Origin: Staphylococcus delphini
GTDB lineage: Bacteria > Bacillota > Bacilli > Staphylococcales > Staphylococcaceae
NCBI RefSeq assembly: GCF_900636325.1
Contig: NZ_LR134263.1
Location: forward strand, 124,001 to 188,000
Reading direction: 5' to 3'
Length of the DNA: 64,000 nucleotides
The position numbers and the translations under genes are program-made. The notes under the pieces were generated by a model that saw only the letters and a list, made by a program, of their open reading frames with translations, was not told the DNA's origin and made no database searches. Of this stretch, positions 27,196 through 35,771 are shown in pieces. Within the stretch, counting starts at the first letter, position 1, and each line of letters starts with the position of its first letter.

Positions 27196-27249
27196 TCTAT
27201 AAATTAAGTCAACAATCGTGTAAAAATATTATATTAAATTTACACGATT
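27196..27249 (-). promoter_or_regulatory. Alcohol dehydrogenase promoter with 11-bp inverted repeat
   Basis: On the minus strand, TTTACA (27219-27224), 17 bp and TATAGA (27196-27201) form the promoter. The -35 is part of a perfect inverted repeat AATCGTGTAAA (27214-27224) with TTTACACGATT (27239-27249), 14 bp apart. This looks like a two-half-site operator for an unidentified regulator. Confidence 0.55.
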
Positions 27250-27471
27250 TATAACTATATTATATGACTAGAAAATGATTATTCAACGTATTTTAGGGAC
27301 GATATGGATGAGATTCACAGTAATGCCACAGAACGTTCACCAGTCTGAAACAGTTTGGTATGGTGGGGATATATTACAAATCTAGTTAGTTTTAATAAGC
27401 AACAATAACGATATCCATTCACCAAACTTTAAAGTTGTTATAGTTTTAATTACTTTACTTTAATTATTTCG

Positions 27472-27500
27472 TTGATTTTACAAAAAAATTCGATTATGAT
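27472..27500 (+). promoter_or_regulatory. Promoter of the DUF5986-like/ImmA-IrrE module
   Basis: TTGATT (27472-27477), a 17-bp spacer and TATGAT (27495-27500), about 31 bases upstream of the first gene. The stretch from 27250 to 27470 is AT-rich with no gene. Confidence 0.6.
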
Positions 27501-27530
27501 TGAGTTAGTTATCACTTAGGAGTTGATTTT

Positions 27531-28289
27531 ATGTCGCAATTTGATTATCAATTGAAGTTATCTATTGTAAAAGGGATTATTGCTGGTTATAAAGACTATG
27601 TAAAAGTAAGAAATGAAGCACATAAAAAATTAAAAGTGAGTAATGGTTATGCGTTTGTTAAAGCCAACCATATTGATCACCATGTTGCGCTTAATACAGA
27701 GAAGTTTGTGGAGAATACAAAGCGTAGTGCTGGTCCCTCATGGAAATTTTTATTATTTAGTCCGACTGACAAGCATCAAGAAAAGATTTTTCATTTTGTA
27801 GTAGTAAATCGTAGAACCTTTAATAAGGATAAAGTAAATAAAGGTAGAAGCTTAGTTCAAAATAGTGGTGAGCCCCCAGAAAAGAAATATTTAACTGAGT
27901 TAATAGAATTAAACCGTGGAGTTGATTTTGAAAAATTAAGTCAGTCCTTGCATGTTAATCATCAGCTGAATGCAGATAAAATGCTTTTCGATATGATAAA
28001 CAATGACTCAAACGACAAAATCAAATTTATTATGATTACTTATGATGTTGATAATATATCAAAAATGCTAAAAGAAATAAAGGTTTGGATACCAAATCCA
28101 ATTACCTACAGTGCTATCGAATTTTTAGATTTAACAGAAGAAATGAATGACGTTATAAAAAATGATGAACACTATCAAATCAATGAAGAGGAAATTGAAG
28201 TTTTAAAACAAGACCGAGAATATGTAGAATGGATAGATACAGAAGTATTTGGTTTTGAAATTGAGGAAATCAAAGAAAGTGATTTATAA
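27531..28289 (+). CDS. DUF5986-like protein, putative partner of an XRE-ImmA/IrrE protein
   Basis: A 252-residue soluble protein without signal or membrane segment. The N-terminal IVKGIIAGYKDYVKVRNEAH, NGYAFVKANHIDHHVALNTE and SAGPSWKFLLFSP stretches recall DUF5986 proteins that occur next to XRE-peptidase genes; this recollection could not be checked. The C-terminal 50 residues are very acidic (NEEEIEVLKQDREYVEWIDT). RBS TTAGGAG precedes the ATG. It is followed after 21 bases by the ImmA/IrrE gene, and the pair forms an isolated two-gene unit between a promoter and a terminator. Function unknown; toxin, stress effector or defence component are all possible. Confidence 0.6.
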   Translation: MSQFDYQLKLSIVKGIIAGYKDYVKVRNEAHKKLKVSNGYAFVKANHIDHHVALNTEKFVENTKRSAGPSWKFLLFSPTDKHQEKIFHFVVVNRRTFNKDKVNKGRSLVQNSGEPPEKKYLTELIELNRGVDFEKLSQSLHVNHQLNADKMLFDMINNDSNDKIKFIMITYDVDNISKMLKEIKVWIPNPITYSAIEFLDLTEEMNDVIKNDEHYQINEEEIEVLKQDREYVEWIDTEVFGFEIEEIKESDL

Positions 28290-28310
28290 TTAAAGGAAGC
28301 GTGAAATATT

Positions 28311-29498
28311 ATGTTTAAAGGTGAGAACCTTAAAGCGTTAAGAATGATTGAAGGATACAGTCGTAAATCATTAGCAGACGTATTACAAGTTTCAGAACAA
28401 GCAGTTTGGCAGTATGAAGAACAAAACATGATGCCTGAAATCAACAAGATATATACTTTGGCGCAAAAATTTAATGTAAAAACAAAGTTCTTCTTCTCAC
28501 CAAAACAAGAATTATTTAATATAACGGCAGTTGATACGCACTCGATTGCTTTTCGGTCTAAAAATCAAAGGACAAGTACGAAAATTTTAAGTCAGAACCA
28601 TGCACAAGCCAATTTTTATGCGCAATTGACTAGTCATTTATCGAGTTATGTAAAGCAACCTCACCCTCCGATATTAACATTAGTAAGTAAAATTGACCGT
28701 TATTTTTCACAGAATATCGAGGCGAGAGCGCGTATTCAACTGATTGCAAATGACGCACGCGAGATGATACTAGGTGACCAATCGAACCATCAGCTTTTAT
28801 TAGCGTTAGAAAAGTTTGGGGTTTACATTTATGAAAAAGATTTAACTGATGATGCAGACGCTTATAGTTTTTGGTCAAAGTATCAAGTACCATTCATTAT
28901 TTTGTCTAATAATAAGGGTGTTGCTGTACGAAGACACTTTGATTTAGCACATGAGTTAGGTCATTTGTTACTTCATCGTCAAGTTGAATTCGATATGTTG
29001 TCACCCGAAGATTTTCAACGCATCGAAAAAGAAGCGGATATTTTTGCGGCTGAGTTTTTATTACCCGAAAAGCAATTTATCGCGTCTTTTAATCAAGTTA
29101 AAAAGAAATCGAATCCTGATCATTTTGTGATGTTAAAAGAACGATGGTATGTTTCTATTCAAGCGATGGCGATGCGTGCGTTTTACTTAGGTCTCATTTC
29201 AGATACACAATATCGTTACTTTTGGTCATTAATTAATAAAAATGGTTATAAAAAAAGAGAACCTTTAGATACAGAAATCAAATTACCTAAGCCATTAAAA
29301 ATCAATAGCTTATTAAATATGCTTTTTACCCAAAAAGTACTAACACCTGAAAGTCTAGTTAATGACTTGCAAGTTGAGCCTGAATTTTTATATAAAAAAG
29401 CAAATATCAGTCAAAAGTTATTCGAAAAATTTATGCAACAAGAAAAGCAAACAGCTGAAGCAGATGTTTTAAAGGGTTACATTATCCCATTCACATAA
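28311..29498 (+). CDS. XRE-family regulator fused to ImmA/IrrE zinc peptidase
   Basis: A 395-residue protein with an N-terminal HTH (residues 1-55: SRKSLADVLQVSEQAVWQYE) and a central ImmA/IrrE metallopeptidase domain. The zinc motif is intact: His214-Glu215-x-x-His218 in LAHELGHLLLH, and the third-ligand region EKEADIFAAEFLLP follows. A C-terminal alpha-helical part of about 100 residues follows the peptidase. Such proteins cleave a bound repressor or antitoxin partner on a stress signal. The natural candidate here is the DUF5986-like protein encoded just upstream. Confidence 0.88.
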   Translation: MFKGENLKALRMIEGYSRKSLADVLQVSEQAVWQYEEQNMMPEINKIYTLAQKFNVKTKFFFSPKQELFNITAVDTHSIAFRSKNQRTSTKILSQNHAQANFYAQLTSHLSSYVKQPHPPILTLVSKIDRYFSQNIEARARIQLIANDAREMILGDQSNHQLLLALEKFGVYIYEKDLTDDADAYSFWSKYQVPFIILSNNKGVAVRRHFDLAHELGHLLLHRQVEFDMLSPEDFQRIEKEADIFAAEFLLPEKQFIASFNQVKKKSNPDHFVMLKERWYVSIQAMAMRAFYLGLISDTQYRYFWSLINKNGYKKREPLDTEIKLPKPLKINSLLNMLFTQKVLTPESLVNDLQVEPEFLYKKANISQKLFEKFMQQEKQTAEADVLKGYIIPFT

Positions 29499-29546
29499 AT
29501 CTCTCATAGCATAAGTAGATATATTTCTCCTTAAACTAAACAACAA

Positions 29547-29586
29547 AAAAAGAGTGCCGAAGACTTCATAGCCGAGCACTCTTTTT
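29547..29586. terminator. Bidirectional terminator
   Basis: AAAAAGAGTGC (29547-29557) pairs with GCACTCTTTTT (29576-29586). It ends both the ImmA/IrrE gene on the plus strand and lactate permease on the minus strand. Confidence 0.85.
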
Positions 29587-29592
29587 GATAGG

Positions 29593-31197
29593 TTATAAGA
29601 AAAATGTTGCGAATACAAATGCACTGATACCGACAAGTGCACAGTATAACAATGCAGGTCCGAGTGTTTTACGAATGACACTACCTTCTTTACCTGCCAT
29701 ATTTACGACCGCACACACTGCTACGACGTTATGCACACAAATCATGTTTCCTGCTGCACCCCCGATGACTTGGGCAGCTAAGACGGTATACAGGTCAGCA
29801 CCAATCGCATCTGCAATGTTCGCTTGGACAGGTGCGAATGTTAATGTTGAAACGGTCGCACTGCCTGTAATGAATGAGCCAAGTGCGCCTAAAAACGGTG
29901 CGACGAATAGCCACATATCGCCAAATGTATGCGCCATCCCGTTTGCGATAAATTCAGGCATGCTGAGTAAATCTTTACTGTTAAGGCCTGAGTTACTGAA
30001 AACGTGTACCATTGCTAACGTGGCAATGAGGGTAAAACCTGTTACACTAATTGTTTTGGCTGAATCTTTACATGCTTTTGAAAAGTGACGGAATGATTTA
30101 CGTTGGATAAGAATCGCAAAAATGGCTGCGATGAATAAAATCGTTCCCGGTGAATAAAGTAATTGCCAACTAGATGAAATCGTGTCATAGCCTAAAATTT
30201 GATTCCAAGATAAGTCAAGTACGGTTGTTGTCAATGTTTTGACCGGTGCCACAATACGTGTTAATAACAAGAGTACGACCACGATTAAGTAAGGAGACCA
30301 TGCAGCCAGTAAACTCATTTCATGTGGCTGTGATAAGTCTGATGCTTTGTAGTCATCTGTTAAAGCTTCTGTCCATTCATTTTTAGGGACGAGCCAGCCT
30401 TTACGCGCAGTTACAATAGCAACGATTAATGTCGTCAATGAACTTAAAATGGAGACGAACTCTGGACCTGTAAGTGAAGCATAGATCCAAGCAACAACCG
30501 CATAGACGACGCCGATGAGTAAGGTCCATGGCAAGATTTCTAATACGGCTTTCAATTTGTTAGATTTCCCGAAGAAAACAATCATAGTTGTCACGATGAT
30601 CAATGGAATGAACACACCGCTGAATAAATCAATTAATGTAATGTGAATTGCAGTTTCGGAAAAGAGTTGTTCATTGGCTCTTTTTAACGTACTTAAGCCG
30701 ACGATGACAGGTGTGCCGACTGCTCCGAATGAAACGGAAATACTGTCAGCAATTAACGCAGTCGTGACACTCACAAGCGGTCTAAACCCGAGTGCGACCA
30801 TCAAAGGTGCAGTCACCATGGCAGGTGTCCCAAAACCAGAGGCCCCCTCGATTAAAGAACCAAACAAAAATGCGACGATAATGACTTGGATACGCATATC
30901 ACTGGATACACTTTGGAAACTTGCGTTGATACGTGCGACGGCGTTCGTTTCACGCAATGTATTTAAGAGTGTTAATGCGCCAAATAAAATTAAAATAATC
31001 GTTAATGTTTTATGTGCACCTTGTAATAACGATGCACCAATCACACCTGCTTCAATGCCCCACACTGAAAAGCCCAATAATGTAACGACGATTGCACTGA
31101 TTGTCATCCCAACGAGCGCGGACATCCTTAACAAAACAAGACAAATAAATGGTGTGATGACTGCACTTAATGCAACAAGCATCAATAAAGTATTCAT
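29593..31197 (-). CDS. lctP: L-lactate permease
   Basis: A 534-residue LctP-family permease with about 12-14 membrane helices. Family signatures visible include GSLIEGASGFGTPAMVTAPL, the DSISVSFGAVGTPV segment and the late GSFITGSATVSTLTFAPVQ and GGAAGNMICVHNVVAVCAVV. It moves lactate (or glycolate) with protons. RBS AGGGGGTCAAGAA precedes the ATG. It is a single-gene unit whose promoter overlaps a cre site, so glucose repression is likely. Confidence 0.92.
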   Translation of the reverse strand: MNTLLMLVALSAVITPFICLVLLRMSALVGMTISAIVVTLLGFSVWGIEAGVIGASLLQGAHKTLTIILILFGALTLLNTLRETNAVARINASFQSVSSDMRIQVIIVAFLFGSLIEGASGFGTPAMVTAPLMVALGFRPLVSVTTALIADSISVSFGAVGTPVIVGLSTLKRANEQLFSETAIHITLIDLFSGVFIPLIIVTTMIVFFGKSNKLKAVLEILPWTLLIGVVYAVVAWIYASLTGPEFVSILSSLTTLIVAIVTARKGWLVPKNEWTEALTDDYKASDLSQPHEMSLLAAWSPYLIVVVLLLLTRIVAPVKTLTTTVLDLSWNQILGYDTISSSWQLLYSPGTILFIAAIFAILIQRKSFRHFSKACKDSAKTISVTGFTLIATLAMVHVFSNSGLNSKDLLSMPEFIANGMAHTFGDMWLFVAPFLGALGSFITGSATVSTLTFAPVQANIADAIGADLYTVLAAQVIGGAAGNMICVHNVVAVCAVVNMAGKEGSVIRKTLGPALLYCALVGISAFVFATFFL

Positions 31198-31262
31198 TTC
31201 TTGACCCCCTAAAAAACTTTCCCTTTATAGACATCTAATGACTAGATGACTGTACCGATTGA

Positions 31263-31291
31263 ATTGTAAGCGTTTTTACTACAAATTGCAA
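31263..31291 (-). promoter_or_regulatory. lctP promoter with overlapping cre site
   Basis: On the minus strand, TTGCAA (31286-31291), 17 bp and TACAAT (31263-31268) form the promoter. On the plus strand TGTAAGCGTTTTTA (31265-31278) matches the CcpA cre consensus at 13 of 14 positions and covers the -10 element. This predicts carbon catabolite repression of lactate uptake. Confidence 0.7.
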
Positions 31292-31560
31292 TCAAATTTT
31301 TCACGTATCATTTTTATTTGTCATATTTCTGTCAAATTTTACTATTACACATAAATTTTTAATTCGTTTTTTCACAAAATGAGACAAAAGCGAGGGATAC
31401 CATTAAAGGTTTAAACACTTTCTGCATCATGAATAGATGTGTGAAAACCAATGTAATGACGGCATATTTTCAGGGCATTTACTTTTATAGAATAATAAAA
31501 AAAGAATGTAACTTTTTTAATAAAAGATGTGACAGCTCATAGTATGGATGCGCGTGTAAG
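31292..31560. other. Intergenic, no gene seen
   Basis: Roughly 270 very AT-rich bases between divergent lctP and the biotin operon. I see no RNA hairpin, ORF with ribosome site or repeat worth naming. Confidence 0.4.
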
Positions 31561-31575
31561 GGCATGATTTTCCAA

Positions 31576-31603
31576 TGTAAACTAAAATTAAAATATATTT
31601 ACA
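31576..31603. promoter_or_regulatory. BirA-type biotin operator
   Basis: TGTAAAC (31576-31582) and TTTACA (31598-31603) are inverted half-sites with 15 bases between them, matching the TTGTAAAC...GTTTACAA layout bound by the biotin repressor BirA. The site lies about 60 bases upstream of bioD. Confidence 0.65.
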
Positions 31604-31663
31604 ATAAACTTCGAAAGCAGTAACATATGAACAGTACGCAACTACAAGAATGAGGTGACAGCG

Positions 31664-32341
31664 ATGAAACTGTTTATCACGAGTACGAATACAGATGTCG
31701 GTAAAACGTACGTGACGACCCATCTGTATCATTACCTGACGCGCCATGGGTTAAAGGTGCACATTATTAAGCCATTTCAAACAGAAGTGTTACCTGATGG
31801 CAAGTATCCGGATTTAGAACGTTATCAACAAATGTGTGGTTTGCCTTATGCGGACACTTCTTTTTATACGTTTGCAGCACCAGTTTCACCACATTTGGCC
31901 TTTAAGTTAGAGCCACATCAACACTTAGACCGTATGGCGATGAAGTCGTGGGTTGAAGCATGGCACGCCCGAAGTGATGTGCTGCTTATTGAAGGGGCGG
32001 GTGGCATTGCAGTACCCATTTATGAAGACAAAGATACATTTTATATGACAGCCGATTTGATTCGTGATGTTGCGGATGGTGTCATCAGCGTTTTGCCTTC
32101 ACAATTAGGGGCAATCAGTGACGCAATCGTTCATCATCACTATTTGACAACTATGGAGCTTCCGCCAGCCATTTTCGTGATGAATCGATACATGAATACG
32201 CCTATTGAACAAGATAATCATCAGACGATTGAAGCATTGACCGGTCGCCGTGTCGAAATCTTTCCAGAAGAGGGAACGGACAAGGATTTTTCAGAGATGC
32301 TATTTGATCAAATTAAAGGAGTGGTAACGCATGAAACATGA
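31664..32341 (+). CDS. bioD: Dethiobiotin synthetase
   Basis: A 225-residue ATP-dependent enzyme that closes the ureido ring of dethiobiotin. The P-loop-like TSTNTDVGKTYVTTHL at the N terminus and LIEGAGGIAVPI in the middle are diagnostic. The ATG at 31664 has GAGGTG six bases upstream; a GTG at 31655 overlaps that site. First gene of bioD-bioA-bioF-bioW, overlapping bioA by 11 bases. Confidence 0.93.
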   Translation: MKLFITSTNTDVGKTYVTTHLYHYLTRHGLKVHIIKPFQTEVLPDGKYPDLERYQQMCGLPYADTSFYTFAAPVSPHLAFKLEPHQHLDRMAMKSWVEAWHARSDVLLIEGAGGIAVPIYEDKDTFYMTADLIRDVADGVISVLPSQLGAISDAIVHHHYLTTMELPPAIFVMNRYMNTPIEQDNHQTIEALTGRRVEIFPEEGTDKDFSEMLFDQIKGVVTHET

Positions 32342-33683
32342 AACTTTAGTACAAAAGGATCGTGATTATGTTTGGCATCCTTTTACGCAAATGGGGATGT
32401 ATAATCAACAAGACCCAATCATTATTGAGAAAGGCAAGGGTAGCTATTTGTACGACACGAAAGGACGGAAGTATTTAGATGGCTATGCGTCGTTATGGGT
32501 CAATGTCCATGGTCACCAAAATCGACAGCTCAACCGTGCGATACAGCGTCAACTGAATCAGATTGCACATTCAACGTTGCTTGGTTCATCTAATGTCCCG
32601 TCCATTTTACTCGCTGAACAGTTGGTAAAGATGACGCCTGAACGCTTACAGAAGGTGTTTTACTCCGATACAGGAAGTGCAGCAGTGGAAATTGCGATTA
32701 AGATGGCCTATCAATATTGGAAAAATTTGGACGCCGAAAAATATGCTAAGAAAAATAAGTTTTTGACGTTGCATCAAGCGTATCATGGCGACACAATCGG
32801 CTCGGTCAGTGTGGGTGGAATTGATACGTTTCACCGCATTTTCAAAGACTTGATTTTCGAGAATATTCAAGTGCCATGTCCGTCTTTTTACCATAGTGAC
32901 TACGCGTCTGAAGCGGCAATGATGGACGACATTTTAAAACAAATTGAGTCTATTTTACAAACGCGTGCAGACGAAATTGTAGGCTTTGTCATTGAGCCGC
33001 TGATTCAAGGTGCGACAGGCCTTTTCGTGCATCCAACAGGGTTTTTAAAAGCGGTTGAACAGCTGTGTAGAAAGTACAATATTTTACTCATTGTGGATGA
33101 AGTCGCAGTCGGATTTGGTCGAACTGGCAAAATGTTTGCATGTGAACATGAAGGTGTCCAACCTGACCTGATGTGTTTAGGCAAAGCGATGACAGGTGGT
33201 TATGTCCCATTAGCCGCAACATTAACATCTCAAGCGGTTTACGATGCCTTTTTAAGTGATGCACATGCTAAACAGACCTTTTTCCACGGCCATACATATA
33301 CGGGCAATCAAGTCGTTTGTGCTGTTGCGCTTGAAAATATACGCCTGTTTCAAACGCGTCATCTCATCCATCACATTGAAAAGACGTCGACCACTTTACG
33401 TACAGCTTTAGAAAAGTTACTGAAACTTCCTTATGTCGGTGAGGTTCGTGGTAGAGGACTGATGTATGCTGTAGAGCTCGTGGAAAGCCGTTCAGATCAG
33501 ACGCCGCTTGACATTGCGCAAGTTGAAGCGATCATTGCGAAATGTAAAGAAGAAGGGCTGATGATTAGAAATTTAGAAAATATTATCACCTTTGTACCTG
33601 TGTTAAGTATGTCGAATCGTGAAGTGAAACAGATGGTCCGCATATTTAAAAAGGCTTTAAATCATGTCTTGAAGGGGCGTTAA
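32331..33683 (+). CDS. bioA: Adenosylmethionine-8-amino-7-oxononanoate aminotransferase
   Basis: A 450-residue class III PLP aminotransferase. VWHPFTQMGMY near the start is typical of BioA, IVDEVAVGFGRTGKMFACEH marks the cofactor Asp, and Lys285 in CLGKAMTGGYVPLAATL is the PLP lysine. It makes 7,8-diaminononanoate for BioD. RBS AGGAGTGG lies within bioD, and the next gene starts at the last base of its stop codon. Confidence 0.93.
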   Translation: MKHETLVQKDRDYVWHPFTQMGMYNQQDPIIIEKGKGSYLYDTKGRKYLDGYASLWVNVHGHQNRQLNRAIQRQLNQIAHSTLLGSSNVPSILLAEQLVKMTPERLQKVFYSDTGSAAVEIAIKMAYQYWKNLDAEKYAKKNKFLTLHQAYHGDTIGSVSVGGIDTFHRIFKDLIFENIQVPCPSFYHSDYASEAAMMDDILKQIESILQTRADEIVGFVIEPLIQGATGLFVHPTGFLKAVEQLCRKYNILLIVDEVAVGFGRTGKMFACEHEGVQPDLMCLGKAMTGGYVPLAATLTSQAVYDAFLSDAHAKQTFFHGHTYTGNQVVCAVALENIRLFQTRHLIHHIEKTSTTLRTALEKLLKLPYVGEVRGRGLMYAVELVESRSDQTPLDIAQVEAIIAKCKEEGLMIRNLENIITFVPVLSMSNREVKQMVRIFKKALNHVLKGR

Positions 33684-34807
33684 TGATGGATTTACAGCGC
33701 AAGTTAGAGGCCATTCAAGCAAAGGGGCAACTACGTCAATTGCGAGAAGTGGAAGCGGTCGATGGTAAGTGGATCACAATGAAAGGGCGTCAGTTTTTGA
33801 ATTTTACGTCGAATGACTATTTAGGATTAGGACAAATGGCGCTTGCTGAGGGGATATCAGAACAGGGACGAAAGCATTTCGCAAGTTCACGGTTAGTAAG
33901 TGGTAATTCAGCACTATATACGAAGATTGAACGGTTGTTAAGCACACACTTTCATTTTGAAGATGCATTGGTCACGACGAGTGGTTATGATGCTAACTTA
34001 GCGGTAATGCAAGCTTTTCAAGGTGAAGCGGTGGTCGTGTTTTCGGATGCGGCGAACCATGCGAGTATCATTGATGGCATACGGTTGAGTCGTCTTAAGA
34101 AAGTCGTTTATCCGCACAATGACGTCACAGCACTAGAAAAAGAAATGCTTCAATATCCTGAAACGGTGACCAAAGTTGTCGTGACAGACAGTATCTTTTC
34201 CACGGATGGCGCCTTTGCGAATCTCGACGCACTCGTTCAGTTAAAAGCAAAAGTACCGAATATGTGGCTCGTTGTAGATGATGCACATGCTTTCGGACTT
34301 CACTTGCATACACATTATGCAAATATTGATATTTTAACGACCAGTTTATCCAAAGGTGTAGGTGCACACGGTGGCGCGATTTTATGTTCATCGCTTTTTA
34401 AACAAGTGTTGATTAATGTCGCGCGACCAGTCATTTATTCGAATGCATTACCGCAACTTCAGTTAGCTCAGTTATACGAAAATTTAAAAATAATGGTCGC
34501 ACAACCTGAAAAGGCACACGTATTGCATCAATTAAGTGACACATTCAACCAGTTGTATGAACGTGACTTTGGTGTACGATACGAAGGCCCCTCAACGACC
34601 CCGATTAAGTGGATCGCTTTTGATGATGCGCATGAAATCGAACGTGTCTATCAAGCGTTGTTAGCACAAGGAATATGGGTGAGCTATTTCAGATATCCAA
34701 CCGTCACACGACCGATATTGCGCATGTCACTTTCATTATTTCACGATGTCCATGATTTAGAATATTTGTTCGAACAACTATCTCGTGTACGTCGTAAGGA
34801 GGTGTAA
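33683..34807 (+). CDS. bioF: 8-amino-7-oxononanoate synthase
   Basis: A 374-residue alpha-oxoamine synthase joining pimeloyl-CoA and alanine. NFTSNDYLGLG near the start, VVDDAHAFGLH in the middle and the PLP Lys224 in TTSLSKGVGAHGG are present. Two adjacent ATGs (33683, 33686) are possible; both overlap or abut the bioA stop. In S. aureus bioB lies between bioA and bioF, but here they are contiguous. Confidence 0.93.
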   Translation: MMDLQRKLEAIQAKGQLRQLREVEAVDGKWITMKGRQFLNFTSNDYLGLGQMALAEGISEQGRKHFASSRLVSGNSALYTKIERLLSTHFHFEDALVTTSGYDANLAVMQAFQGEAVVVFSDAANHASIIDGIRLSRLKKVVYPHNDVTALEKEMLQYPETVTKVVVTDSIFSTDGAFANLDALVQLKAKVPNMWLVVDDAHAFGLHLHTHYANIDILTTSLSKGVGAHGGAILCSSLFKQVLINVARPVIYSNALPQLQLAQLYENLKIMVAQPEKAHVLHQLSDTFNQLYERDFGVRYEGPSTTPIKWIAFDDAHEIERVYQALLAQGIWVSYFRYPTVTRPILRMSLSLFHDVHDLEYLFEQLSRVRRKEV

Positions 34808-35502
34808 TGATGTACAGTGTTAAAATGAGGGCGCATCAGGACGGCGTTCATATCAGTGGTGCTGAAACGATTTGTGAAGCACAAACGATTCCGGCAGTCC
34901 TACAAACATTTTTCGATAAAGGATTTCAACATGAAAATGGCGCTGTTGACTTTTTGAACTTAAAAATTGAAAAAATTGCAGATCCATTGTATCCGCTTGA
35001 AGCTTTGCCGATTATCGAAAATACACCGCATACATTAGAAGCATTGTGTGAGATGCATGGGATTACGAAAGAGGCGCTTGATAAAGGGATGGGCTATATT
35101 TTTGATGACACGCAGTATAGAGGTGCGGTAATCGTCTCTGCGCAAACAGGAAAACGTTTGGATCGAAGCGGGACAAAAGGTGTGCGCGTGACCCATTTTT
35201 GTTTTGAAGATCATGCGCATACACCGCTTGTCAGTACGCGTATTCAAGATGCTTTGACAATCGCGACGTGTATTACAGCATTCGCACAAGTGAAAGGGGA
35301 ATTGTGTGTATCGGATGATTTATATTACACGACAGGTTATTTTGCCTCTGCACAATGCGGTTATCATCGTATCCATCACCTGAAACCAGTCGGCACACGT
35401 GATGGTGGGCGTGTCATTTTTGTGGATGAGACGCTACAGATTGACGACTATATCGCATTTTTACAACAGCAACCGAAACAAGTCATTCGCCATGAACGAT
35501 AG
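34807..35502 (+). CDS. bioW: 6-carboxyhexanoate-CoA ligase (pimeloyl-CoA synthetase)
   Basis: A 231-residue BioW, making pimeloyl-CoA from pimelate with ATP. The N-terminal YSVKMRAHQDGVHISGAET, RGAVIVSAQTGKRLDRSGTK and late CGYHRIHHLKPVGTRDGGRV are family hallmarks. AGGAGGTG precedes the paired ATG ATG. Last gene of the biotin operon, one base overlap with bioF, then a terminator. Confidence 0.92.
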   Translation: MMYSVKMRAHQDGVHISGAETICEAQTIPAVLQTFFDKGFQHENGAVDFLNLKIEKIADPLYPLEALPIIENTPHTLEALCEMHGITKEALDKGMGYIFDDTQYRGAVIVSAQTGKRLDRSGTKGVRVTHFCFEDHAHTPLVSTRIQDALTIATCITAFAQVKGELCVSDDLYYTTGYFASAQCGYHRIHHLKPVGTRDGGRVIFVDETLQIDDYIAFLQQQPKQVIRHER

Positions 35503-35504
35503 TT

Positions 35505-35552
35505 AACAGTGGTCGCTTTTCTTTAAAAAAAGAGAGGTGGCCCTGTTTTTTT
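35505..35552 (+). terminator. Terminator of the biotin operon
   Basis: An imperfect hairpin of ACAGTGGTCGCTTTTCTTT with AAAGAGAGGTGGCCCTGT, followed by eight T residues, just after bioW. Confidence 0.7.
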
Positions 35553-35771
35553 ATGTAAAAATGAGCGTGGTTTGATTTTGATAAAGTGGGGAAATATAAC
35601 CGGAATGCATGGCGTTTTAAGGGTAAATGGTCTGATATGATAAGGGGCGTATATTGTCGTTACTGCAATGAAATAAATGGAATAACAATGCAAAAAAAGT
35701 GCAGGTCGAGACACGATATGTCTAACATCTTAACATTTCCTGGGAAAACATACATAAAGGAGGTTGTAACA

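Noticed and set aside
29585..31204. Long plus-strand frames (167 and 176 codons) opposite lactate permease
   Set aside because: Mirror frames of a real membrane protein gene; no ribosome sites and no family resemblance.
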